Positions 33,683 through 47,864 are shown, numbered from the stretch's first letter. The stretch is 64,000 bases of DNA from Mactromeris polynyma (GCA_032209605.1 JASFXZ010000001.1:12914256-12978255); one strand, 5' to 3'. Notes: generated by a model from the sequence alone, not told the origin. Program-made: numbers and translations.

Positions 33683-34000
33683 TCCCAGGTTTTTGGACGG
33701 TACCGCTCAGGTCTATAGTAGTGGCAATTTTAAGAGGCATACAACAATTGGTTCCCGTTTTCAAAACGGAAATAAGACTGAAAGCCGGTAACATGTCAAA
33801 AACGTCCACATCGACCTAATTACTAGGCAAACAAAGTAGTTCTAAAGTTCACCGCACGCAATAATATTATAAACGTTTCAATACAATGAAATGTTGAAAA
33901 GGTGACCTGCTAAAGTGGTTTGTGAACTAATTAGCTGTTTCTGTGGAGTTCAGATGGGGTTTAAAGCAATGTATTAATACACACGAGTTTGTTTACAGTT
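33683..34000 (+). repeat. Dispersed repeat, contiguous copy (copy 2)
   Basis: The left half matches 12308-12500 and the right half matches 14775-14900, joined near 33880. No inverted termini or target duplication seen. A minus-strand frame (33558-33809) crosses the left end but is not open in copy 1, so coding is not supported. Confidence 0.85.
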
Positions 34001-36740
34001 TGCAATATCAGTACGACGGGAACCTGACTATCAGACGGGTACCCTACCATACCGGTTCTCAAGACTTAAAATGCCAGGTTAGCGCTATAAACGCGATAAA
34101 TTCGCTAAGCGAACGCACGTAGAAGAGTGTACTCGGGTTCAGACTGCGTTAAACGATATATAACAAGTTGTTATTGTTCTTTATTGCGATTTATCGTAGA
34201 TATGGTCTAGTTGTGCACGACTACGAAAATTATCGGTATCATCTTTCTACGTACATCTCACTCTGTGCTTGGAAAATTAATTAATTGGAAAATACCCCAC
34301 TACAGCAAGATAACTCATAACCTATGGCAAGCTATGGCCGGGAGTGTTATCATAGCTTTATGCCTGGGCATACTGATTTTACTCTAAGTTCGTGCTGATA
34401 TAATTTAATATGTCATTTTATGATTAAATATTCACAAACGTTACATAAAGGCTCTGATATCTTTGTACATTTTATGTATTTCATTTATTTACAATCGTGA
34501 CAAACATTTCACTTGTTTTGCACTTTTAAGGTTCTACCATTATTACTGACCATTTTTCTTTATTTCGGTTTGAAAATCTAGCATTTCTAGAACAAGTCGG
34601 ATAGAAGATAACTTGAAAAAATGTTTACTATATTTTTTCAATAAAGTTTTATTATTTTTTGCATTTCTGTCTATGTTTTAGTTTTATTCCATCTTCCATG
34701 CAAACCATCTTACCTATTTACACATACTTGGGTATTATAAAACTGTTTAGTTACAAAACGGAAACTTGTATGCAACGAGTTGCCAGATTGACTACAGAGA
34801 CGAGTGGTACCGTCCCACAGCACTTTTGTGCTTTGATTACTATAGACTTGTGCGTGGCTCTGTTACGACGACGCGTGTAAAAGTCTGAGTACAGAGACAC
34901 GTATGCGGGGCTAATTTTAACAGTACTTATCAGTATGCCAGTCATACAGCAACTCATAACAAAGTGGCATGCATTTACGTTTTATACAAGCACTATATGA
35001 TTATATATTATAAACATGATGATAATTCAAGAGAGACAACTCTAGAGACTTCCATTTGTTATTAACATTTGAAGATAACAGTGTGTGACGTCATGAAAAG
35101 AACAGGCGTGCCGGATACAATTACATCACCATAATATTAACTACGATGATAGGGGGAGCAGACGACTACCGATTCTAAGTGCTTTTATTCGAGCTCTTGT
35201 TGAATATGTTGTAGAAATGTGACAATTTGACGGGAAAGCTTTGTGGTAAGCTGTCCAATTTGTGTCGGAAGTTAAAACGTGTACATTTTTACGTATGTCC
35301 GACGAACAAATTTGATAATACTTGAAATACGAAACCAAGGTACACACGTTGTCATATCCGACACTATCATCACATACACGTATTTACGTACATAACTCCT
35401 GGATACAGTGCCGTAAAAACAAATGCATATTTTTACTATGGACTTATCCTTCCGGTCTCTAAATGTTTTTAACTATTCTTGCTGTTTAAATATTTAGTTC
35501 ATGCCCTGGCCTGGTCGAATCAAGTAAGTCGTGAACGTTATTACCAAAATTATATTCCAAATCATGACCAGTGTTCAAATTTCTGTTTATTTCTTTTGTT
35601 GCACAAATGACACGCTTTGACAGGAAACTGCAAACTCCAAAATACATTCATACACGTATTTCACGATGAAATCGTAATAATTTTTTTTATTTCGCGTGCG
35701 AACAATGTCTTTTTCGTATTTTTTTACATACATTTGAACCATGGCTTTACATTAGTTATCCAACATAAGAAACGGTTGTAAGTTCAACAAACGTGCGTTG
35801 GTTTCACTGAGATTGTTAAAATTGCTACATATGGTGCGTAACTCTTTCACGCCATCTTAGCGGCCGGATGGCGAGTTACTTCCCTTAGTATAGAATCGGT
35901 ACATAGGACTACATGTACATTTTTATTTGAATATATAATAATTCGTATACATCAAATAAAAGTAATATTAATAGACCAGTCACGTGAATTAACAATCCCG
36001 TTTACAATATTTGTATACATTGTCGCAGTAATAACTGAATTCCCAGTGAAAAATACCACATTCGCCCAGAATTAATTACACAAAAATGCAAACACACGAC
36101 AGCGATTTGTAAAGCATTCTTAAGTGTTTTGCATTAAGCAACAAATTGTTTGCTGATACAACCAGGATCGAATAAATCACACATATTTCCTAGCCACGTA
36201 ATCGAGCTTGCGCGTTGTTTTTTGTGACCATTCATATTGATTAACAAGCGAGAATTAATTATTTACTTTAATAATTAACATGCTCGAAACGTACGTGCCT
36301 CTGGTTGCGTAACACAGAACAGCACAAAGACAGTTGACATACAAACAAGCATGCATTCATGAATACACACAAAGTCATGAAACACATTATCAAAGTGAAA
36401 TACAGGCAAGATGGTAACAAGTACCAAACGATACTTGTAAACAAATACATAGATAAATAGCAACAACTTATATAATAATCTTCAACCTAAGAAACTAGAA
36501 AAAAAGAAGAAAAGAAGCTTTTGAACTGCGTGAAATTTCAAATAATCGTTTCTGATATAAAAGCTTCCCTTAAGTATAAAGCAATTTATATAAACATTGT
36601 TTAGCATTTGAAGACATGATACAGTGATATTTTCTATAGAATGACACGATATATTACCTTTCGTTCTAATATTTCTATAAAGAGTAGGCTATGTGTACAA
36701 ATAATTTCTTTCCTGAGCCGCAGTAATTTAGAACAATAAA
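34001..36740. other. No gene seen
   Basis: AT-rich. It contains a palindromic CRE-like TGACGTCA at 35086-35093 and a CG-rich short palindrome near 35860 (CATCTTAGCGGCCGGATGG). No domain-bearing frames. Confidence 0.5.
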
Positions 36741-36750
36741 CACACTGCAC

Positions 36751-36823
36751 CCAATTGTATAAACAAAGGTTAAATTTGAACCACGGTTAATTCTAACTAC
36801 TGCTCAAACGTTTATACAATTGG
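36751..36823. repeat. 73-bp element with 14-bp inverted ends
   Basis: CCAATTGTATAAAC (36751-36764) and its exact inverse (36810-36823) bound a 45-bp interior that has a second weak inverted pair (GGTTAAATTTGAAC / GGTTAATTCTAAC). Could be a miniature element or a hairpin; no target duplication is obvious. Confidence 0.5.
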
Positions 36824-37366
36824 ATGCTGATGGACATTGATGAACACTATTGAGACAGGATCATAGTTTCGTAACATTATTGTATGAATATCACATAGTT
36901 TGATACAAACATTGTACGTAAAGCAATGGACATCTTATTGGAAGAATTTTGTAGATAACTACGTCATTTGACTTCTATATTCGACAAGCATTGGTAATGA
37001 TTTATTAGAAAGATCGTCATAATAATGTGTTTAAGTAATTCTTGATTTTGTCGATGATCTTTATATTAAACTGCATCAAATGTACGCTACAATACTTCCA
37101 CTGTACATATACAGGGTGTGTAGAATTATCGAACATGATCATTTGCCCGTTGGACTGATTTCCATCTTAGGCTTGGCTGATGAAATTGCACGTCTATCCC
37201 AATTCGAATTACATGATATATTTCTGTTCGTGATTAGGACTTAGCATTATCAGACCGATCTGTATATGAATGCTGACATAAATTAAACATACATAAATAC
37301 TGGTCTAAAAAAACCCGCCATGACTATAATCATGTACCCAGCGTACACTGAATACTTGTAAGAGTA
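36824..37366. other. No gene seen
   Basis: AT-rich unique sequence leading into the 49-bp array; no motif-bearing frame. Confidence 0.55.
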
Positions 37367-38379
37367 ATGAAATGGTAAAGGCATGTGATCCAGGCTACAT
37401 CTGCCAGATCCGATCATGAAATGGTAAGGGCAGGTGATCCATGCTACATCTGCCAGGTCCGATCATGAAATGGCAAGAGCATATGATCCAGGCTACATCT
37501 GCCAGGTCCGATCATGAAATGGTAAAGGCATGTGATCCAGGCTACATCTGCCAGGTCCGATCATGGAATGGTAAGGGCAGGTGATCCATGCTACATCTGC
37601 CAGGCCCAATAATGAAATGGCAAGAGCAGGTGATCCAGGCTACATCTGTCAGGCCCAATAATGAAATGGCAAGGGCAGGTGATTCGGGCTACATCTGTCA
37701 GGCCCAATAATGAAATGGCAAGGGCAGGTGATCCGGGCTACAACTGTCAGGCCCAATAATGAAATGGCAAGAGCAGGTGATCCAGGCTACATCTGTCAAG
37801 CCCAATAATGAAATGGCAAGAGCAGGTGATCCAGGCTACATCTGTCAGGCACAATAATGAAATGGCAAGGGCAGGTAATCCAGGCTACATCTGCCAGACC
37901 CGATAATGAAATGGCATGGGCAGGTAATCCAGGCTACATCTGTCAGGCCCAATAATGAAATGGCAAGGGCAGGTAATCCAAGCTACATCTGCCAGGACCA
38001 ATAATGAAATGGCAAGGGCAGGTGATCCAGGCTACATCTGCCAGGCCCAATAATGAAATGGCAAGAGCAGGTGACCCAGGCTACATCTGCCAGGCCCAAT
38101 AATGAAATGGCAAGAGCAGGTGATCCATGCTACATCTGCCAGGCCCAATAATGAAATGGCAAGGGCAGGTGATCCAGGCTACATCTGCCAGGCCCAATAA
38201 TGAAATGGCAAGGGCAGGTGATCCAGGCTACATCTGTCAGGCCCAATAATGAAATGGCAAGGGCAGGTAATCAAGGCTACATCTGCAGGCTCGATAATGA
38301 AATGGTAAGGGCAGTTGATCCAGGCTACATCTGCCAGGCCCGATAATGAAATGAAATGTTAAGGGCAGGTAATCCAGGC
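37367..38379. repeat. 49-bp tandem array, about 20 copies
   Basis: The unit contains GAAATGGCAAGGGCAGGTGA, TCCAGGCTACATCTGCCAGG and CCCAATAAT. The left copies carry GATCATGAAATGGTAA and the middle copies AATAATGAAATGGCAAG, so variants are grouped along the array. The last unit has a duplicated GAAAT. The period is not a multiple of three and no frame stays open. Confidence 0.95.
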
Positions 38380-38990
38380 TAACATTACTTTTTCTCATCG
38401 TTTCTAAAAAATCTTCTGTTGATTTTGAATGCAGTTAGCTGGTTCAGACGATCGAAATGTAGATGTTACCACGTTCATCGTTTTCCGATCACTTTAATTG
38501 TCACGATATAGCTCTAGTGAATATTCATATATACAAAATTGTGCTCATGACAGTAATGCTATGATTAATTGGCAAAAATTCCCGGCACGTGGCCATAGAC
38601 TCTATGTACTGTTTACATTTTTGAATATAACTATCTATATTGGTGTATTTGTAAGTAAATAAAAAAGAAAAAAAAAGTTATGACATTGTCTACACATCAT
38701 GTTGGGATGAGAATTTGTTCGTAGAATCTACGGTTCGGATCAAGTCACGTGCGGCGCTTCCGAAGGCTTCTTCCTCTTCTATAATGACTAGAAATCATTA
38801 CTGATTATCATGGTCATGCGTGGGGTTAAAAAAAATAGAGTACTAGGCCTTCCAAGCTACTCAGTTAACCCAATCAGCCTAGTACTGTGATAAAAAATGG
38901 TGCACCTAGTTTACTTTAAAAGCCCTATACCTTACAATATGTACAAAATAGTGAAGAGCAAGAGTGTAAGACGTGTTAAAAGTAAAAGCA
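38380..38990. other. No gene seen
   Basis: AT-rich; an A-rich run near 38660-38680. No motif. Confidence 0.5.
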
Positions 38991-40385
38991 TCAATGGGTA
39001 TCTTGTATTTTGGAGCAGTCGGTGTAGCCAGAGCTGACTTGAATTCTGTAACGGAGTCAGCACTAACTCCACACAACGACTGTGCGATGGAAAAAAGAAT
39101 ATTTATAGAAGTTTGTGATCGGTAACAGTGGTTTGTATGCTTGGTTGTGGAAGTGTCGTGATTGTCTGAGATATGCGTCTAGATAAGTGTTGATGTTTAG
39201 GGCGGCATGATTATTTACTATCTTGTTTTTTAGAGATTTTTTAGTACATTAGTCAAGCTACCTGGTGTTTTACTATAGTCATTGCAACAAATCTGGCAGC
39301 GCGCTTCTGAATGTTTTCTAGTTTTGAAATATCTTTCTGGTTATAAGGGTCCCAAGATGAGGAGCAGTTTTCAAGCACTGGTCTAACGAGAGATTGATAA
39401 GCGACTGTTTTTGTTTTATGGTTTAGCCCAATGTATGTTACGCTGGCTCTGACTGACTTTACCTGAGATCTTATTTACATGTTGTGTCTAAGACAAATCA
39501 TTACTTATTTCAATTCCAAGGTATAAGTTGCTTGATTGACAGTTTGAAGTGGTTGGTGATGAAGAGTATACTGGGTGTTATTTATAGTCCTAGATCGATT
39601 AATATGCATGATGTGACATTCATCAATATTGAAGGACATTTTCCATTTCTGTTCTCACTCTGAAAGCCTGTTAAGGTCGTCCTGTAGAGCCATCGTATCT
39701 CTGGTGGTCTTTATTGAGCTATATATTACACAGTCATCTTCAAATAAACGGACATTAGATGTAACCTGATTCGGTGGGTCATTTATGTACATGAGGAATA
39801 GAAGCGGCCCCAATACTGACCCCTGTGGGACTCCAGAAATGACCAATGTGGAGTCTGACATAGAACCATCGACTACAACCTGCTGTCGTCTTCTGACTGT
39901 ATTGTCACCCAAGGAAAACCCCAAACCAGCGAAGAGTATATCCCTGATACCATAGTAGTTCGATTTATGCAACAATCTACCATGGTGAACAACATCGAAA
40001 GCCTTACTAAAATCATTATATAGCGACATCAACCTGGCCTTGCTGTGAGTTTTTGGCAAGATCATGGATAAAACTTACCATTTGGATCTCACATGAACGT
40101 TTTGCACGAAAACCATGTTGATTATCCACAAGTATAGTATGCTGATCAGAGTGGTCAGGGGTATTACAATGTGTTCAATCAATTTGCAGGCTATACATAT
40201 GAGTGAAACAGGCCTATGATTCTTGGCTAAAAACTTTTCCCCTTTCTTAAAAAAGTGGGGCAACAAAAGCTTGCTTCCAATCATCTGGAATGATACCAGT
40301 AGGCCTACCTAAGGATTTATTAAACAAGGTTGTATAAATTGGAGCTATTTCATCAGCACATTCACGTACCTAGTTGCTGCTTTGT
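38990..40385 (-). mobile_element. LINE fragment, minus strand, 5'-truncated
   Basis: Reading from 40385: IPDDWKQAFVAPLF, FKKGEKFLAKNHRPVSLICI, SLYNDFSKAFDVVHHGRLLH (catalytic Asp), SGVPQGSVLGPLLFLMYIND, LFEDDCVIYSSIKTTRD (box with Phe-Glu-Asp-Asp in place of Tyr-x-Asp-Asp), WEQKWKMSFNIDECHIMHIN, then LENIQKRAARFVA. Frames change at least three times. Endonuclease absent. It differs in sequence from the other LINEs here, so it is a separate family. Confidence 0.87.
39655..40284 (-). pseudogene. LINE reverse transcriptase core
   Basis: Two open pieces (40284-40075 and 40065-39655) in different frames hold RT domains 2 to 5. Key strings: KNHRPVSLICIACKLIEHIV, DFSKAFDVVHHG, DNTVRRRQQVVVDGSMSDST, SGVPQGSVLGPLL, EDDCVIYSS. 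Broken by frameshifts, so inactive. Confidence 0.87.
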
Positions 40386-41873
40386 GTATGTGAAGGTTTT
40401 GGGTGTGACGCGCGATATATTTCAAAAGAAGTTTTAGATCTATGTTGGAAACGAATGCTGAAATACAAACATAGATTTACAATTTAGAATGAATCTTTTA
40501 TAAACATTCTGGCTACTTTTCAAAATATACTTTAACTGCTATATAGAGCCACTAACTAACGAATATGTTCATCCCACATTGTCAGCGAGCGAGACAACTT
40601 TACTTCCCGGTTGAAATGTTCACGCGCGTACACATTTCCGCAGTGTGAGTCGTCCGCCATATTTGTTGTCACAAGTCAACTTCCGTCCTACGCAACTCTC
40701 ACATTAGATGTAGTTTTGTAGAAAATGTGACAAAATTTCGGACGACCGTCGATCATCTCACCACAGAAGTGAAGGTTTGTCATTATTGTTACATACTGTC
40801 TGTATTGGAACCTTTTCTTTTCTGTAATTTGGTGTTTAATACGGTCAGAAACGGGTCTGATCCTAGACGGCTATCTAGAGTAAGACTAAGAGACTAGACT
40901 CGAGACGGCTGAAAAATAGTAAACATTAACGAAACATTCTGTGTCATTTGTGTGTCTTAATGCATTAAACAAAGATTAAAATACAGATAATTGATGCATT
41001 TTTATACAATCCGGGGTTTTAATATCAGAAAGTTGGCGTTAATGACATTCATATTGAGTGTCAAGCATAAACACAGAAGTATTCCGATTGCGAGTTTGTT
41101 TAGAAATGGGCGGAGTTTATTGTCAGGCACGGTCTTTAAGTAGGGATGCTGACAACAAAATGCACCGAGGTGCATACTTGTGTGTATTTGTACTATTCAA
41201 AATGCATAACCACTCTGTATTACTACTGAATTGTTGAGTAATTTATTCACTACTTGTATTAATATACTCTGAAAAGCTCAGTTACGAAAATCTGGAAAAT
41301 TATTATTCAAATTTCTATCTCTATTTTTCACCTTCACCGCAGATCTAAAATGGATTCATCACTGATTAAATTGAATGTTTCTTTTTTTCTTGGTCTGTAG
41401 TGTACTACTTAATTGGGATTACCTTCAGCCTCAAAGTTGAGCATAGGAGATCCAATACCAGGTTTCATTTTTTTATATTAAAGATATGTGCCATACAACC
41501 AGATTTCGTGGACAACCTAATTTCGACTGGTACCGGAAAATACCAAAAGCTAGGTCGCCAGACCTAAATATCTGCTATGCGCATGCATATTTGTTTACAT
41601 TGGATGCAGAATTGTCAAATGATGTAATCTTGTGAAACATAGAGATTAGAAATGTAAAACACAAACCTTTCAGTAAAAAATGTAAAAATATTGTGTATTT
41701 AACTACTTCCAAATATATCCTTCAATAAAATCATTTTTTACATAAAAATGACTGCACAATCCTGTTGTTTTTATTTTGTTTGCAACTATGCCTATTCTAG
41801 GGCCACGATAACAGTTATGACATAGAAATTCTATAGAAGTACTCCTTTCTCCCCAGGATCTATAATTACATAG
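40386..41873. other. Possible 5' end of a plus-strand gene, unconfirmed
   Basis: 40620-40780 is richer in CpG than its surroundings and ends at a donor-like CAGAAGTGAAG|GTTTGT, as a non-coding first exon would. A strong acceptor-like site (TTTTTTTCTTGGTCTGTAG) at 41400 precedes a 55-codon open frame (YYLIGITFSLKVEHRRSNTR at its start). No clear donor follows and no family is recognised. Confidence 0.25.
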
Positions 41874-42464
41874 CAGGCGCGGATCCAGGATTTTGGGTTA
41901 GGGGGGGCGTAAAGTGGTCTAGGGGGGTCCGGGGGCATGCTCCCCCGGAAAATTTTGAAAATAATGGATCCATCTGGTGCATTCTGAGGATTCAGAAATA
42001 CTTTATTTTGTATTGAAAAAGGATAGCTTTCAAGGCAAAATCAATCCAAATAGCACACTTTTATGAAATATCAAGATTTCATGACCAGGTGTCTCAATTT
42101 AAGACGAGAGATTCCAGAGATGTTGTGTTATTTTTGGAGTAAATTCGACAACTAAAAACTTGAATTAAACAATCTATAATCTGTTTGGAGTTTAAATCTC
42201 TTCGACATTGCCGATGCGTCGGCTGCTAGGTCAATGCTTTGTTAAATATCGGAATGGTGTCAATCAACGAAATTGAAACAAAATAGCGGAAACGTGATAA
42301 TTGCTTACCTTCTAAGAAAAAGTACTAGTATTATTGCGAGCGGAGCGAGCGAAAAAAATACACATTTAGTCCTTTTCTCATTCAGAACAAAATAAAATTA
42401 CGTATGCACGGACGATTTTAGGGGGGGCGTACGCCCCTTCCGCCCCCCCCTGAATCCGCCCTTG
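41874..42464. mobile_element. 591-bp MITE, GGATCCAGG family, 5-bp TSD
   Basis: Left end CAGGCGCGGATCCAGG, right end (inverse) CAAGGGCGGATTCAGG. CATAG flanks both ends (41869-41873 and 42465-42469), a 5-bp target-site duplication. G/C-homopolymer stretches (GGGGGGGCGTA) lie inside both ends in inverse orientation. No coding capacity. Superfamily not assigned. Confidence 0.85.
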
Positions 42465-42469
42465 CATAG

Positions 42470-45400
42470 AACTTTCTACTAATGGAGATAGTACAACTCC
42501 CCACACAAAATCAATTTAAGCAGGGTGTGCCCATAATGTCTAATGTGACAGAAATTGTTTCATACATGTTTTTAACTTTACATTTATTCATTTTTACCCT
42601 ATTTGATTTCTGTGCTCTTGCAAATGCAATACAGCTTTACTTTTTCCCTCCATGTAAAGTCCTACTTCTCAACTGTTTCGCGTAGTTATGTACCTGCCCT
42701 ACACTTGATACCTAAAAGAGTTTGATGCAATATACATATTATATATAGATCAATGGTACCTCATATTTAAAGCAATTTGTTGATGCATTGATACAGATGC
42801 GCTTCACAAAAATTGATAAAGATGAGTATTAGGTTTGAGCTGAAAAGGCCACAATCACAAAGTATAGCCTCCCCCCTCATAGAACCTATGTAGTAGGAAG
42901 GTGTATAAAATCAAATGAGTAAAAAATGAGAAAGGGAATATTGAATACGTGAAGAATGGGTTTTGGTGTAAACAATGATTAACAGCATGTTTAATTGGCA
43001 TGTATTTGAAGAATTATGGATCATGTCATGATTTTAAAGAGTCAAAACAAAACTTAAGCACTATCAATTTTGTGGCACAGATTTATATCTGTTGAAAACA
43101 ACAAGAACAATATTTTGCCTGTGTTGTCAAACTGTTTGTTAATCATGTCTAACATTTCCATAATAGCTGCTTGGTTATGTTTGTGAATTGTGTCTTACCA
43201 ACTGACATGTCAGGAAATATTTCGGGCAGACTAGAAAAATATGTGTTAATTAACGATAATTTGAATAATCCAATATGGAAATGTTTTTCCGTTTAGTAAA
43301 GTCTGGCCGGCCCTATTTGCCAAACTCTGGTGATATCGGTCATTATTTTTTGGAAATATATTCTGATATAAATTTCTTGTTTGAAATTTCTTGTTTGTCA
43401 GTGAATTAAGTAAATGATTTTTATGTTGAACATGGACAGTTGGTCTATGGTATTAGGATTCCAAAGTAAATAGGAGGGGGTACAGTTAACTTGCAGGTGT
43501 TGTAGATGAGTCATCAAGTACTAAACATGCTTTAACCATTTATACAGGTACAATCTGGTACAGCATTGTATGAAGTCTGACAGGCAATGTTTCATACGCA
43601 TGAACTTCTGCTATATTATTTTCTGCCACACAATATTTGCACTAATTCACATTCAGTCTGATATCTGTTTTATATACAAATACCAATATTTTCTCATCCG
43701 TAAACTATATCTTTATAACCGACAATTTAAATCCCAAATGTTAATAACCTGTCACAATGATTCCTATCTGGTTCATTTATATTGTCTTATGCTCATATTT
43801 CTTCTTATTAATGGATAAAAATCAGATGAAGTTGTAATATAATGAGACATGATCAGTCATTAGTCAAGAAAATGCATTCATATACTGTGGTTGGGTGCTT
43901 TGGAAGGCGAGAGATCAGTTAAAATCCCTGCATTTTTTACAAGCTAATTCACCCATGTGGCGCACATGTATATAATAGAGAAATGCATTTTTTGACAAGG
44001 TGGCCTTGGGTGGGACCTAACACAGGGAAATAATGGAAAATCTGTTGAATATATCTTTATGGCGTATTGTTTGATGTATCTATATTGTTTATTATTATAT
44101 ATGGACTCTCAACATGCAATCTATATTGTCTGGCTGTACTGTCACAAACATGCTGTGTAGTTTGTTCCTCACATGGTGGGGTATAATTGTATTGGTACAT
44201 GCATGTTTCAGTCATGGCAAATGACTTCCAAGACTTGTCAGACATTCAGTCTGACAACCTTGGAAAACTTGTCAGTCCAAATGCAAACTTGTCAGACCGA
44301 AAACATGTTGAAAATTACGTTTGTTAGGTAAAGTAAACATACAGTAATTACCTATCACATTTAGCATACATGCATTTATACATAAAATGTGACTTGGGAA
44401 GCAAAGGGGTCAAAATGAATATCTATTTTTATTTTTTGTTCAGTATCATTCATATTCTACATATTCTAAATTCAAGGGGAGTAACATGCAAAATTGCGGA
44501 ATTGGGGGTTGATTGACAACGCTCGAAATATTGAGTTGAATCGTACCGCAACTCAATTTTTTTTTTCGGAAATGTCAATTTTGACAACTCTACCAATCCT
44601 CTATAACGCCAAACTTTGCGAGCTTCCCAAGAAAAGAACTATTTTTCCATTTTCTGACAGGATTTCATGCAGCTATAGGAGCGCTCGTTTCAAAAATAAA
44701 GTTAACAAATCAAACAGAAATGGGCACATTTTTGGCGTATTTCGATAAATAACGTTCAAAAATTATTATTAACTTTAATATTCACCCCTGAAATGCCTTT
44801 TTGACGACACAATCGAAGTTTAAATGTCCAAAAGACAAGCAGTGGTGCAGACAATCGGTGCGCGTAAGAAGATCGTATTATGTAAACAGTAACGGATGTT
44901 ATAAAGCCTGTACGATCTGTACCGTAGGGTATCGGACATATGGTCCGACGCACAGGCCTTCTGCATCGGACCTGGCCATTTTTTATCGGTCAGGTTTGAC
45001 TGTCCGATGGGTATTCGCCATGACTAATGTTTTGTACGATTAGCTGTCTGAAACTCATGATTATATTGATACTTATTGTGTTCTGAAGGTCTGTCTGTGA
45101 TGGGTCATTATAAACATTTCTTCAACCATGTAAAATCGTATTATAGACAAATAAATTGGGTGATTTTTTCACTCAGTAAGTTTACAATAATTCAGTAAAA
45201 CATGGAAAATTGTCAAAAAAAGAAATTGTAATGCTTTACCTTGATTTTTATTAGAACAACTCTTGATTTGCACTATCAGTATTTATCAAATGTTGCTGCC
45301 TGCAACTCTTAAATGAACTAATTAGTAATGAACAGTGTATGTTTTCACAATTAATCATGATTGATACTAATAACTGTTTATCGTAAAATGTCTTTCCACG

Positions 45401-47864
45401 ACCCATAATATGTCCATCGTGTTGTCAAATGATATTGGTTTAACATTACTTATTAAAGAAACTAAAAGTAACTATAATTGTACTCTAATTTACATTATGA
45501 CAGGATTTTTAAATTATACTCACGTATTAACTATATTTTGAGTAATAGGGAAATTATTTGCGTTTTCCATTTTTTTTTGAGTGAAATACGCAAATAGGCA
45601 GCTTATCTGGAGCATTGATTCTAGGAATTAGTCTACGCGTGAATGAAGCAGTGATTTATTGAGTTAAATGTAGACATTTGTGATACAAATCGCTTGCTTC
45701 AATAGTCTTCAGATTGCTTACATTTGACTTATTGTGTATGATTGGGTTCTATTTCTTATGATAAAATATTGTCAATAGGCTTATGCTCGCTGGTTATTTA
45801 GAAATATTTGACATCCGTTTTATTCAGATTTTTGTGGTGATTTTGGTGGACAAGTTGATTTACATTAAGAAATGGCTTCCAGTGGAAAAAAATATCAAAT
45901 TTTAGTTTCTTCCCAAGTTCATTTTAAACTTAGGGGAGGTGCATCATTCTTATGAAGGACAATTTGGGCATCAATTAAACCAAATGCAGTATTGGTCTAA
46001 TTGACCATACTTATTGTAAACAGTTTCTCTTCTTGTATGTCAACTTGATCTGCTTTTTAGCTTACCTGTGGTCACTTTTCCATGTATTATGAATATAGTG
46101 GGAACTTAAAAAATCTTCTTGACAAAAACTGTTGGTCTAATTTCTAAACTATTTTACTTGAATATTCCTTTTCCAGATTCCTTCATATACAGTGATTCAA
46201 TGCAGCACTCTGGTTGCCATTGGCAACCATAAAGAAAAAACGTTGTAAATCTTCTGTTTAGATATAAATTGCCCGATTTCAATATAATTTCACAGTAATC
46301 TTTCTTGGGTCTCCTCTGAATTCCTTAAGCCATGCTGATTGTTTAAAGACCACGACTGCCAGGGGAAGTGGTCTCAGGTGAGCGATATTTAGCCGTTATA
46401 GCCCTCGAGGGATTTATTATTACTCCTTTATATGATATTTATATGGGAAAAGCATTGCTCTGTTTCTGACCACTGTGTAGTGTGTATTTAAAAACATGTT
46501 GATATGTGTGGAATACAGGTGTATTGACAACTGTTTACATTAATAATATGCTGCTTTACTTTGTTGAAATTTTGTTACATTTTGTGTTAAAAATATCGCC
46601 CTTATTGTTAACTTGTTGCTGTTTGTTTCATGTCGAACTAACTATGTCGGCATGCTACCAAAGATCTTTATTGTCGTTGATTCATGTGAAATCGGGTGTG
46701 TAGTTAACAGATTGATTGCCTGTCATTCATTCATTAACTGAAAACAAAAGACAGAGTATACATTAACATATCAAATCAAATGTATTGTAATCCTTGTTTT
46801 GCTTAAATGCTCTTGAAAAAGTTAATTATCTACATTGTTTCATTTTCCACGCAATCTAAAGACAGTAATGTTATTTTGCAATGTTTTAGTAAAAGACATG
46901 ATTTTGTCTGAGACTGTTATCCTACAACGCACTATAATTCTTATGAAAATGTTGATCAATGTGGAATTGAAGAACACACGGCCTGAAAAGATACAGAAAT
47001 AATTTATTCCATGATTTGTATTTTATATCCATCACCTGTTAGGTTTTTGTTCCCCTTCATGGGAGTTTTTCTTCCAAGTGCACCACTTAAAGACCACCTG
47101 AAAATTAAGATCACCTGATTAATAAGAGTTAATTTACAAACTTTTTAAAGTTTCCTTCCATATTTTTAATTGATAATCAGACCACCTCAAAACTAAGGCC
47201 TACTTCATTCAGAACCAATGATGGCCTTTTTACTGAGGTTTTTTACCATCTGAGCCCGTTTCCTTTGCAAATAATAAGTTTTTATACATCTAAGTTTGAT
47301 GAATTTGAAGCTCTTGATAAATTGATACCCATTCCAGTTCTAGCTCCTTGTTTGATCGTTTTTCTTAACAGGAAAACTTTACCCATAGACATCACTAGCA
47401 GTAGAATCTGATGTACTGTGTAATTGTAAAATCAATTTGGCTCCTTCACTTAAATGATCAGTTATTGGTATTCCAGGCTTTCATATTGCATTTAGAGGTT
47501 GTCGACCACTTTCAAGTGGTCATTAATGGTGACATGTCTAATTATTTTGTAAGGACAAATGTGTGAAATTGAAGATGTTTTACATTAGCTGAAATTGATT
47601 TCCTATCAGGCTAGTAGTATTAGCTGTAAATTGTCTCCCTTGATTTGTTCCTTTTACTGAAATGAGTTATGTCCCTTTTTGTTGATGGATTGATCGAGAA
47701 TTAAGACATTGTTTTGAGATTTTACTGAAATATAAGAACAGCTTTTAAAATTGAATAAATCTAGTGCATTGGCAGAACAGAACTGATAGCTTGATACATG
47801 TATTTACGTATGTAGGTACGTACATGTATAACATTTCTTCATTTTGATTGTCTCTTTCTCACAG
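42470..47864. other. Intron-like DNA, no clear gene
   Basis: AT-rich with scattered short open frames. 44220-44310 has repeated ACTTGTCAG words. A strong acceptor (AATATTCCTTTTCCAG) at 46177 precedes 22 open codons (IPSYTVIQCSTLVAIGNHKE at its start) but the donor is weak. No recognised protein. Confidence 0.4.

Noticed and set aside
33558..33809. 83-codon minus frame across the dispersed repeat
   Set aside because: The frame is interrupted in the other copy at 12.3 kb, so it is not conserved.
37367..38379. Considered as a CRISPR-like array
   Set aside because: Contiguous tandem units without spacers, in a eukaryotic context with LINEs and introns.
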